Of a stretch of 64,000 nt of DNA, positions 35,141 through 43,390 are shown piece by piece. A program made the position numbers and the translations under genes. Under the pieces are notes generated by a model, which saw only the letters and a program-made list of their open reading frames with translations, was not told where the DNA came from and did not search any database. Source of the DNA: Arenicola marina (lineage: Eukaryota; Annelida; Polychaeta; Arenicolidae); the NCBI GenBank assembly GCA_964019135.1, contig OZ025258.1, positions 3,348,001 to 3,412,000 of the forward strand. Direction: 5' to 3'. The first letter of the stretch is position 1. Each line of letters begins with the position of its first letter.

Positions 35141-35596
35141 CTCCAAATTCATAACTGAAGGTGTTACCGTGTATTATAAATGCATAAATGGTCATGACAA
35201 GTGATTCCTTTTTAGTGATATGCCTTCTGAATCCTTAAAGCTGAGTTCGCCCTTGCATGGAAGGACGACCGCCAGACGGCGCTGGCTTCCTGCCGGGAGG
35301 TCTTTTTTTTATTTCTCGCTTGAATCCCCTACTGTATCTTATCAAGCCGCCATGCAGTAAGTGCAACGATATATTTTGATAAGGCAGTAAAAATATGTTG
35401 TTTAACATGTTTTGTTTGTCGCTTGCTGCCACGGGTAGTTCTTCCATGTACAGGCAAACCATTGTTTCAGCATAGCTCACGCATTACTCACGCCTAACGT
35501 TTACTACAATAATACATTTCGTGCGTTCTGACATGGAAGACCCTGCCAGGACATGACATTGACTGCGTCCCTCGATGTCCCTCAATAGACCGATCC
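35141..35596. other. unique segment, no gene recognised
   Basis: Non-repetitive. A minus-strand frame of 81 codons (35235-35480) begins MSYAETMVCLYMEELPVAAS and ends in a Pro/Arg-rich tail. It resembles no family known to me and is within chance length. Confidence 0.4.
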
Positions 35597-35835
35597 ACAC
35601 TCCGACACTAAGCCCCGCCCACGCTTGAGTCCCTTTTCCTTAATCGTGAGTATGAAATTGACAATCATAGCTGATGGTAGGTACAAGTGAGAAGTACTCA
35701 TCTCTGAAACTGACAACAAAGTGACACGCGGCTTTGTTTGACCGACTTGTTTGTCCGACATAACGCACCACATGATAGGATGAAAGCAACAGTGACGTCA
35801 GTGAATGATTGACAGCCTGGATCGGTCTATTTTGA
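35597..35835 (-). repeat. dispersed repeat, copy 1 (inverted relative to copy 2 at 39018-39235)
   Basis: The reverse complement of this segment aligns with 39018-39235. Shared stretches include GCTGTCAATCATTCACTGAC with the following GTCACTGTTGCTTT, ATGTGG, CTTCTCACTTGTACC, CATCAG and ATGATTGTCAATTT, and GACTCAAGCGTG followed by GGGGCTTAG. The middle is more diverged than the flanks. No coding capacity or terminal structure is obvious, so the class of element is unknown. This copy has a single GC-box module (GCCCCGCCCACGCTTGAGTC), whereas copy 2 has four or more in tandem. A MITE-like palindrome begins six bases beyond its right end. Confidence 0.8.
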
Positions 35836-35840
35836 CAGAC

Positions 35841-36041
35841 GGGTTGAGTTCGGATATGCGACCGGAGTAATCGGCGCAGATATTTGGAGCATGCGCACTC
35901 CTACTTCCGCTCATGTGCGGATCGAGATAAACCGAACGCAAAATCCGCGGTGCGCGTGAATGTTGCACTTGCTGAACTCTCCGCGTTCGGTTATGCACTT
36001 CGCGGAGTCCGACTATTCCGCTCGCATACCCGAACTCACCC
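35841..36041. mobile_element. MITE-like palindromic element with about 34-bp terminal inverted repeats
   Basis: The left end GGGTTGAGTTCGGATATGCG continues to 35875. It matches the reverse complement of the right end (GGGTGAGTTCGGGTATGCGA, read from 36041 leftwards) over about 34 bp, with one gap and four mismatches. Inside, AACCGAACGC (35930-35939) pairs perfectly with GCGTTCGGTT (35983-35992), adding an inner stem. Total length is 201 bp, CpG-rich, and non-coding. These features fit a non-autonomous DNA transposon (MITE). A target-site duplication is not evident (GACAGAC on the left, AGGGTGC on the right), so the superfamily cannot be assigned and the exact ends may be off by a few bases. 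Confidence 0.7.
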
Positions 36042-36072
36042 AGGGTGCTAGCCAGCACATCACACATACAGT

Positions 36073-36527
36073 GCCGCCATCTGTAGTTGATGAACTGTGC
36101 TTCCATCTAGTGAGCTGGTTGGTAACACTATCGTAACCGTGTGACGAGAGCATGCCGTCTGGTGCAGACAGATCGCATGGGTAGCCTTCAATGGCTTGGT
36201 CAGTGTGGGTGTCCCTGTCTTCAATGTCACAAGGAGTGAGATAATGTCAACTATTTCATATACATTTTTTTTAATGAGTTGATCCGGTACCCTTGAAGCA
36301 GGTTTCTCCTCACGCGTCAAGACGTTCGGGCAGGCAGAGACAGCGAGGGTGGGGGAGGGGGGTGGGGGAGAGGGCTGTGGGGGGTTGGGGTGTGTGGCGC
36401 CGTCTTGTGGTGGGCAGTCCTTATCTGACAGCTTCACTTGCTCCGCCAGTCTCCCTATGACATGATTAACCTACAGCAGCGCCCTCTGTAGTGGGCGATT
36501 GAAGACCACTTGTGGCGCCTCTAGCGG
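36073..36527 (+). promoter_or_regulatory. cluster of five CTCF-like motifs, same orientation
   Basis: Five sites resemble the bilaterian CTCF core GGCGCC(N)TCT(N)GTGG. They are GCCGCCATCTGTAG (36073-36086), CTTCCATCTAGTGAG (about 36100-36114), GGCGCCGTCTTGTGG (36396-36410, a full match), GCGCCCTCTGTAGTGG (about 36478-36493, two-base insertion) and GGCGCCTCTAGCGG (36514-36527). All read in the + orientation within 455 bp. CTCF is an architectural zinc-finger protein, and same-orientation clusters can act as boundaries. Binding is inferred from motif similarity only. Confidence 0.35.
36346..36392 (+). other. G-quadruplex-capable G-rich tract
   Basis: Repeated runs of three to six G separated by one to four bases on the + strand (GAGGGTGGGGGAGGGGGGTG onward) satisfy the usual quadruplex rule. 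It lies within the CTCF-like cluster, immediately before the best-matching site. Confidence 0.6.
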
Positions 36528-38460
36528 TGAAACAACCTTGTCCGAACATCGTCAGCACTTGAATAGTAGCACGGGGGCCACACACGCGACCATCACGGCT
36601 CAGGACAGCCAGCCTCTCCACGCCTTGAGCCTTAGTCACCGACAGTAGAACCAGCCTGTGTCCCCAACCTAGGTGTCGTACAATTTACCATTTCGTAAGT
36701 TGTTTTTTGGGTCGGTTGTTCAGTTATATCTGATAAATCTTGGATTATTGCATCTTATATTGTTTGACAATACTGGCCAAAGTGAAACAAATGCGCTGTT
36801 CGTCCTTGAGATGACCTTGAGATGCGCCCAGTGTGTTACTTGTTAATACTGTGTTTCAGCAGTGGCACAAGGCCACCGGATGTCTCCACCGCCAGGTGTC
36901 GTGTCGTTCAACACGAATGGCGCCGCTACCAGTAAATAGACGACGCCACCGACTAACGTGTGTGGTTAGCGGGGTTTAGGATTGGCACAAAAACACATAG
37001 ATCGTCAATAAGACATTGGGTGAAGCTGTATTTACAAACGGATGGGCACCCCGGGGTACAACCGGATGCCACTACCGGTGCCCCAGTCCCTGTGAGCTCG
37101 ACAAGGAAACCATGGCGACAGGAGGGTGCCGGGATGATGGTGGGGGTGGGGGGTGGTGGTGGAGGGGGGATGGGGTGGGGCATCCACACGGACCGCCCGG
37201 TACGGTCACCTGTCCTCGCCGTAAATCTCACAATAGAGGAAGCCTCACGCCACCACACTCCATTCATCCTGTTAGCAGAGTCAGTAGATGACTGTTGTTG
37301 AAAAATATTGGGGTCACAGCATTATCAATAATATCCTCTCTCATATATGAAGAAGTCACCGTGTTTGCTGTTGTTCATGAATTTGTCGCAAATAGACCAA
37401 ATGCTCCTCATCACACTCCTGGCATTATAATTAGGGAGGTCAGACAATTTTTTATTGTTTTGAAATGGCACTCACTATATACCATTCCAAAGATCTCGCC
37501 CAGAGAAGAAACAGCGCGAAAGCTCATCGCTGCTTTCAGACAAATTACCCAGCATGCAATGCGAATTCAAGACGCTTTGGACAAGAAGGCAAGATGGCGA
37601 CCAGCTCAGGGACAGGGGCCTCATTCATAGGCTTTGCGATCCTATGCGCTCCATATCTCGGGGCTAATCAAAGTTTGCCTGTACACTTCAAATATTTCTT
37701 AACGCCAAGTCACCTCTTTGCACCTCTTTCCTGCAGCCATTTGCCCACAATCTATTCTTCAACATAGCCTACTTTTGACTAAATATTTAAAATAGTAATC
37801 CTGAACCATTTACCATGATTTTTATGCTACAACACTCTGTAACAACTGGTCTTTCTTTTCCGCCATTAATCGTTTGGGAACTCTCTCAATTCAGGGAGAA
37901 AATCCCCACTGTCCTGTGACGCGATCTTTTCCAAAATGGCCGCGCACAAGATGACAACAATCGCAATGTCGGTCTTGTTTAGGCGCGAATAACTCGTCAC
38001 AAAGTCAATACAAAAATCTAGCTTTATTTTATTTTGATAAAAGAAATTTTATAAAAGTCATATTCTATCGCTATAAATCATCGTATGGTTGGGTGAATCA
38101 CACTAGAAAAATAATTCCATGTGGCCAATAGTACATTGTGTCAGAAGGCAAACTGCAGTCGTTTGACCTCGCTATTATAATGCAAAAAGCTGTACTTAGG
38201 AGAAATATTGGATTGCATGGCGGGATACATGACCTATTACACAGTAATTGGTTATGTTTATTATGTGCATTGTAAAGTTATATAACCTTTGATTGCTTTT
38301 AGTTGCATTGTGAAAATGAAAAAAGCTGTCTACTAGTTTATATAACAGACTACTTGTATAATTTCAAAAAGAAATATTCCAAGACAAGATTTACAGCTGT
38401 TCTTTTTGGCGAAGGTGCTTGGGAAGCCTTGTACGAAAAGTTTAAAGCGGTGTAAAAGCG
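36528..38460. other. unique island, no gene recognised
   Basis: Non-repetitive DNA with a G-rich tract at 37138-37180. The 111-codon frame at 37295-37630 has the most protein-like composition here (it ends ETARKLIAAFRQITQHAMRI then a basic tail), but I recognise no domain. Frames at 36960-37301 overlap antisense frames and follow the G-rich tract. AAGATGGCGAC at 37591 and AAAATGGCCGC at 37933 resemble YY1 sites. From 37770 to 38460 the sequence is AT-rich without identifiable features. Confidence 0.4.
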
Positions 38461-38461
38461 T

Positions 38462-38508
38462 CACGTGACCGCATTGATCACGTGGGACGCGACGAGACTT
38501 CATATAAA
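38462..38508 (+). promoter_or_regulatory. candidate core promoter: two CACGTG boxes and a TATA box
   Basis: CACGTG occurs at 38462-38467 and 38479-38484, followed by CATATAAAGG with TATAAA at 38503-38508. The gap of 18 bp between the second E-box and the TATA, and the good TATA match, make this the strongest promoter candidate in the window. A start near 38535 would be expected. Downstream, to 39000, the sequence is C/T-rich with only short frames (38540-38770 lacks an ATG at its start), so the transcript could be non-coding or have its first exon here. Confidence 0.35.
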
Positions 38509-39017
38509 GGAATGAAATTAAAGTCTCGTTTCGGAATTTTTGTGTATCCGTTTTTTTCCTGTTCGATGTAAAACGTCACAACCTCTCCGTCCCTGTCCCC
38601 AACTCACTGACCCTCCTCCACCGACACGTGCCAGTGTTCTCTCTTATCTCACAGGGTCCCGGGCCACCACTCTGGCTCAGCACGTCTCGTCTAGTGTCTT
38701 TGTCTGTCTCTTTTCTCTCTCTGAGGCAACATTTTCTGTTGAGATATTTGCTAGAAATGAAGACCTATAGTTCCACCTGAACTGTATTCTCTGCTTGGCG
38801 TCTCTCCTCCTGTAACCTGAAAGATAATACCCAGAGGGTCAATTTGGCTCCTACGCCTGGCAAGGGCGGGGGGGAGGGAGGGTGGCGTGACCCAGTTTGG
38901 CATTGTCCTTAGGGGGTTGTCCCCAGTCACAGGAGTGGGAGGAAAGCGTCGTTCACCATGGGATGTAACTTGGTCTGAGATGTTATCTTTACCAGCAGAC
39001 CGGAGTTATCTGCACTG
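38509..39017. other. unique segment downstream of the candidate promoter
   Basis: Pyrimidine-rich (38560-38730), then a short G-rich stretch (38869-38886). Frames at 38540-38770 and 38887-39117 (76 codons each) are not recognisable. I see no splice or polyadenylation arrangement that I would defend. Confidence 0.35.
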
Positions 39018-39235
39018 CCCCAATGGACCCATCCACGCTGTCAATCATTCACTGACGTCACTGTTGCTTTTCTCCAATCATGTGGCGAGAAAACATCTTC
39101 CACGCCCGTCATGTTAAACAAAAAATTCCGACAAACAGAGCTTCTCACTTGTACCCACCATCAGCCATGATTGTCAATTTATACTCATGATTAACGAAAA
39201 AGGACTCAAGCGTGCGCGGGGCTTAGCTCGGAGCG
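39018..39235 (+). repeat. dispersed repeat, copy 2
   Basis: This is the partner of 35597-35835 in opposite orientation, about 3.2 kb away. Conserved stretches include GCTGTCAATCATTCACTGAC with the CRE palindrome TGACGTCA at 39053-39060, CTTCTCACTTGTACC, ATGATTGTCAATTTATACTC and GACTCAAGCGTG. The middle (39085-39140) is poorly conserved. The right end grades into a local tandem expansion of the GC-box module. Confidence 0.8.
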
Positions 39236-39314
39236 TGGGCGGGGCTTAGCTCGGAGCGTGGGCGGGGCTTAGCTCGGACCGTGGGCGGGGCTTAGCTCGG
39301 AGCGTGGAGCGGGG
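39209..39314. repeat. 23-bp GC-box tandem repeat, about 4.6 copies
   Basis: Units AGCGTGGGCGGGGCTTAGCT plus CGG start at 39209, 39232, 39255 and 39278, with a partial fifth at 39301. Each contains GGGCGGGGC, a consensus Sp1/KLF GC-box, except the first, which has GCGCGGGGC. The related dispersed copy at 35597-35835 has the module once, so the tandem run arose after the copies separated, or was lost there. Confidence 0.9.
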
Positions 39315-39902
39315 TATTGACCTGGAGCTCTGCCCCGTTCCCTTTGCTGGCTCACCATAGTCACCGTGTGACGTGTGGAGACTCCAGGAACACCAATACC
39401 GTCCAAATGACCATCTGTACCACGTTTGTTCTGCATCAGGCCAATAGAAGAAGGCTATGCTGAAGGCCTAGGATGCCCCGCGACGAGCTAAATAAGAACA
39501 GGTTACACGACTCACCCGCTTCAACACCTTGTATTTGCAACCCGTAGGGGCTGAATTTCGAAATTAACCACCTAACTGCCTTCTGCGAATCTTTGTGAAA
39601 CAGTTACAACTACGTTTGAAGTAGTTGGAACTTTTTTCACTCGCCACGCAAATTTACTCGATTGGCTCGTATTGGGTGTGGGAATTTCATAACTTCGGCG
39701 CTAGGGGCGCTGTTTCGTTGCTATGGTCCAACAGTCAAACAGGAACTGGGTGTTTTATTCAGTTCTTAGATCAGCATATTGGGCGTCCCGGGACAATAGG
39801 ATGGCGCAGGAGGAAGCACACACCAGGTGTGGGTTCGAAAGTTGGTAGGATCCGGTCCAGAAAGTGCATGATAAGCATCCTAGACTTCGAGTATCACTCG
39901 TT
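39315..39902. other. unique segment, no gene recognised
   Basis: Non-repetitive. A 99-codon frame at 39625-39924 is opposed by an antisense frame and not recognised. GTGTGGGTTCGAAAG near 39826 resembles a tRNA B-box (GGTTCGAAAG), but I could not identify a convincing A-box or tRNA fold upstream, so it is not called a SINE. Confidence 0.4.
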
Positions 39903-40257
39903 AGAGGGGTTCTGTATACCATAAAAAGGTTTAATGTCATAGAGCGGTTCTGTATATCATATATAGGCTCTATATATCATAAAGAGGCTCTGTATATCAT
40001 AGAGAGGCTCTATATATCACAGTCTCTGTATACCATAGAGAGGCTCTGCATATCATAAAGAGGCTCTGTATATTATAGAGCGGATCTGCATATCAAAGAG
40101 AGGCTCTGTATATCATAGAAAGGCTCTGCATATCATAAAGAGGCTCTGTATATTATAGAGCGGATCTGCATATCAAAAAGAGGCTCTGTATATCATAGAA
40201 AGGCTCTGCATATCATAAAGAGGCTCTGTATATCATAGAGAGTCTCTATATAATAAA
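39903..40257. repeat. 20-bp AT-rich minisatellite with 80-bp higher-order unit
   Basis: The basic unit is AGGCTCTGTATATCATAGAG (20 bp). Four units form an 80-bp cassette that includes the variant CGGATCTGCATATCAAAGAG. Cassettes occupy 40041-40120 and 40121-40200 with one difference, and a third is truncated at 40201. The left part (39903-40040) is more diverged. Confidence 0.93.
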
Positions 40258-40660
40258 ATGACATCACAAATTTACATCGTTGCTATAGGTTCTCCCAAAC
40301 CCCTCTCGCTTGTCTAAAACAAATGTATTATGTGGTTTATCAAAGATTACCAGCGATGATGGCTTATTCCTGATGACATCGTTTGTCATTAATCCCCGTG
40401 GATTATCCCCTCGGCTGTCCGCGGTGGGGCGCTCGCTCATGGTTGATTGCTTGTCGATTATCAACTCGTTGAGATCGCTTGGCGCATATCATATGTCGGT
40501 AATAAAGTCCAGTCCAATGGCAATAAATAAAGCCCAGGAGGAGCCCGTCAGTCTGTGTCATAGAGGCCGAGGTAGTCCTTCCCAGAGCAATTAGCGAGCG
40601 GCACGGTAGATGTGGTTTGGGCATGGTACCCCAGGGAAGCCTCTATCCCTCAAACCTCCA
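40258..40660. other. unique segment, no gene recognised
   Basis: Non-repetitive. Overlapping sense (40310-40594) and antisense (40264-40464 and 40403-40624) frames are present, none recognisable. Confidence 0.4.
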
Positions 40661-40882
40661 GTGTCTGTCTCTCTCTCTCCCTCTCTCTGTCTCTCTCTCT
40701 CTCTCTTCTTCTTCTTCTCTAGCCTCTCTCTTTCTCTTCCTCGCGCCCCTCTCTCCATCTTTTTTCTCTCTCCGGCTCTATCTTTTCATCGATCTCTCTT
40801 ATCTCTCTCTATCCTTGTTTCACTATTTATCTTTCTGTCCTTTCTCTTTCTTCTCCTCTCTCTCCCTCTCTCTGACGGTCCC
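40661..40882. repeat. polypyrimidine (CT/CTT) low-complexity tract
   Basis: More than 200 bp of almost pure C and T on the + strand: (CT)n at 40668-40705, (CTT)n, then mixed TCTCTTTC runs. The segment up to 40722 ends in TTCTCTAG, which has the form of a 3' splice acceptor, but no matching exon is recognisable. Long frames over it are Ser/Leu-rich composition artefacts. Confidence 0.85.
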
Positions 40883-40995
40883 TATGCATCGCTCCACAGT
40901 GCCACGCCTTCCTTCGGTCCATATCATGTCCCTTGCGCCCGCAATGTGTCGCCACTGGTGTATATTATGCGCCACACAAATTCCTCTAGTCGAGA

Positions 40996-41457
40996 CTATG
41001 GCTGAACAGGGTAAACCTCATGGGTACAAATAGTCCGGCAAAAACCCTGCACAGACGGTTGGATATCCACTAAAAGGGATTGAAATCCTATCATGTCTGT
41101 TTGAATAGTGCTTGATGCCAAGTTTTTGCTCTTTTCGACCACTTGTTTTATGTGCCCACTGGGGCCGAAACCGCTTCCGTCTCTGGGAGGGACATTGTCC
41201 TCCGGGGAGGGGACGGAGTGGGCGCAGCTGGTAGGGGTACAAGCACCGTGTGGGGTACATATCGGGGGTGTCTGATCAGGGAGGCCGACCCACGAGGGTG
41301 GTTGAGTAATTGGAGGTACTGAAGGGTTAAATGGAGAGTTCCATTGTGTCCCATTGGTGGGCTGAATGCAATGGGACACCACGTAGGACGTCAGCCTCGG
41401 GGCCTGGGGGGTCGCAGTGTGGTCATCAGCATGGAGCCACATCTGCGAGAGAGTCAC
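40996..41457 (-). other. open reading frame of 153 codons, coding status unresolved
   Basis: The minus-strand frame starts at an ATG at 41457 and ends at 40996. It is the longest frame in the unique DNA that is not simple repeat. The product would begin MTLSQMWLHADDHTATPQAP, then have a Pro/Ser/Thr-rich middle (about residues 45-95) and a less biased C-terminal third. I recognise no domain, signal peptide or membrane segment. A shorter frame overlaps it on the same strand. It could be a chance frame, a degraded transposon protein or an exon. I favour chance. Confidence 0.15.
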
Positions 41458-41485
41458 ATGGAGAATAGTGGAGTGGCCGCAGTCC

Positions 41486-42450
41486 GTGTCACAACCTAGT
41501 GACCATGGTGAACGTGTCAGCGTGGTGACCGTGTCACAACCTAGTGACCATGGTGAACGTGTCAGCGTGGTGACCGTGTCACAGTGTGGTTACCATAGTG
41601 ACGGTGTTACAGCGTGTTGACTGTGTCACAGTGTGGTTACCATAGTGACGGTGTTGCAGCGTGTTGACCGTGTCACAGTATGGTTACCATAGTGCCTGTG
41701 TCACAGCGTGGTGACCGTATCACAGCGTGGTTACCATAGTGACGGTGTTACAGCGTGTTGACTGTGTCACAGTGTGGTTAACATAGTGACGGTGTTACAG
41801 CGTGTTGACTGTGTCACAGTGTGGTTACCATAGTGACGGTGTTACAGCGTGTTGACTGTGTCACAGTGTGGTTACCATAGTGACGGTGTTACAGCGTGTT
41901 GACTGTGTCACAGTGTGGTTAACATAGTGACGGTGTTACAGCGTGTTGACTGTGTCACAGTGTGGTTAACATAGTGACGGTGTTACAGCGTGTTGACTGT
42001 GTCACAGTGTGGTTAACATAGTGACGGTGTTACAGCGTGTTGACTGTGTCACAGTGTGGTTAACATAGTGACGGTGTTACAGCGTGTTGACTGTGTCACA
42101 GTGTGGTTACCATAGTGACGGTGTTACAGCGTGTTGACCGTGTCACAGTATGGTTAACATAGTGACGGTGTTACAGCGTGTTGACTGTGTCACAGTGTGG
42201 TTACCATAGTGACGGTGTTACAGAGTGTTGACTGTGTCACAGTGTGGTTACCATAGTGACGGTGTTACAGCGTGTTGACCGTGTCACAGTGTGGTTACCA
42301 TAGTGACGGTGTTACGGCATGTTTACCGTGTCACAGTATGGTTACCATAGTGACGGTGTTACAGCTTGTTGACCGTGTCACAGTGTGGTTACCATAGTGC
42401 CTGTGTCACAGCGTGGTGACCGTGTCACAGCGTGTTGACCGTATCACAGC
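41486..42450. repeat. 45/47-bp minisatellite array (about 20 copies) with X-box-like motif
   Basis: The first two units are 45 bp (GTGTCACAACC at 41486, then 41531 and 41576). The rest are mainly 47 bp, containing GTGTCACAGTGTGGTTACCA, then TAGTGACGGTGTTACAGC. Two main variants are GGTTACCATAG (about ten copies) and GGTTAACATAG (about six). Some units lose the central segment (TAGTGCCTGTGTCACAGC). GTTACCATAGTGAC fits the RFX X-box pattern, and TGACG is a CRE half-site. There is no coding frame. Confidence 0.94.
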
Positions 42451-42467
42451 ACCATATGACATTACAA

Positions 42468-42545
42468 TGGAGTGACGTCACAATGGAGTGACGTCACAAT
42501 GGAGTGACGTCACAATGGAGTGCGTCACAATCGACGTCACAATTA
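42468..42545. promoter_or_regulatory. tandem CRE cluster: TGACGTCA at 16-bp spacing
   Basis: A 16-bp unit (AATGGAGTGACGTCAC) is repeated, placing perfect TGACGTCA palindromes at 42473-42480, 42489-42496 and 42505-42512. A half-site TGCGTCA (42521-42527) and CGACGTCA (42532-42539) follow. TGACGTCA is the full cAMP response element bound by CREB/ATF bZIP dimers. Whether it is a functional enhancer or merely a small tandem repeat cannot be told from sequence. Confidence 0.6.
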
Positions 42546-43390
42546 GGAGACGATGGAGTGATGTCACTATAGAATGACTGCGTTGTGCTTAGCGAGTAGG
42601 GTGTGACAGGCAGCGAACAGGCAACATGCGTGCTAATGGGAAGCGAAGCGATGTCCAAAACATCGGGGGTATGATCACATGTCATTTGGAATACCTGAAG
42701 TCGTGACATCTGTCCTGTGATTGCGGGCTGGGAAGGCATAAACACAACGAAAAACTCGACTAATTGGTTGTAATGTTTATTTATACTGCGAGGCCGTAAT
42801 TACCCGTATTGTGGCTCAATGTGAAGGATTTGATATTCCTTGCCAGAGAAGAATCTGTCATGGGCAAACATGCCTAAATGTGCGACAGAAGTAACTATTT
42901 TGTTGTAATATAATTGTTATGCAGCGAATACACCGATGCAAATTGCCCAATCGTATGATAAGGCTTTTCATTAATTTTGGCAGATCGAACGAGTATCACT
43001 GTGCATTGTGCATTGAACAATGATGCATGCTTGATGGGTTCATCGAAAACATCTGTATTACTGAAGAGATCAACATACATATCGACGGCGTCATGTCACC
43101 CTACTTGTCATAATGTAGCGAGATATTTCAGCTCACTGACCCAGGAGGACCCTACAGGTAGTTAGGTATATTCGGATGTGCCGCCCAAATGACTCATTTT
43201 TTCGTCTGTTTTTCTCTCAATCTCCGAAGCAGAAATCGCCAATTTTTCTAGATGTGCCCACCGTATACTTTGCCATGACTGTTAATTAGAACGTGGGAGA
43301 TGTTGTTGACATAATAGTTAATAGTCAGCGTTGGGGATTAATAACGTTGTCAAATCCCTTTCCTTCCTCTCAAACAACATCAGATTGCTT
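42546..43390. other. unique segment, no gene recognised
   Basis: AT-rich non-repetitive DNA between the CRE cluster and the second 51-bp array. Short opposed frames (42494-42745 and 42895-43080 on minus, 42977-43165 on plus) are not recognisable. Confidence 0.45.

Noticed and set aside
37295-37630. 111-codon frame as a gene
   Set aside because: Composition is protein-like, but there is no recognised family, supporting start context or splice partner.
39780-39900. Second tRNA-derived SINE near GGTTCGAAAG
   Set aside because: The B-box is partial, and no convincing A-box or target duplications were found.
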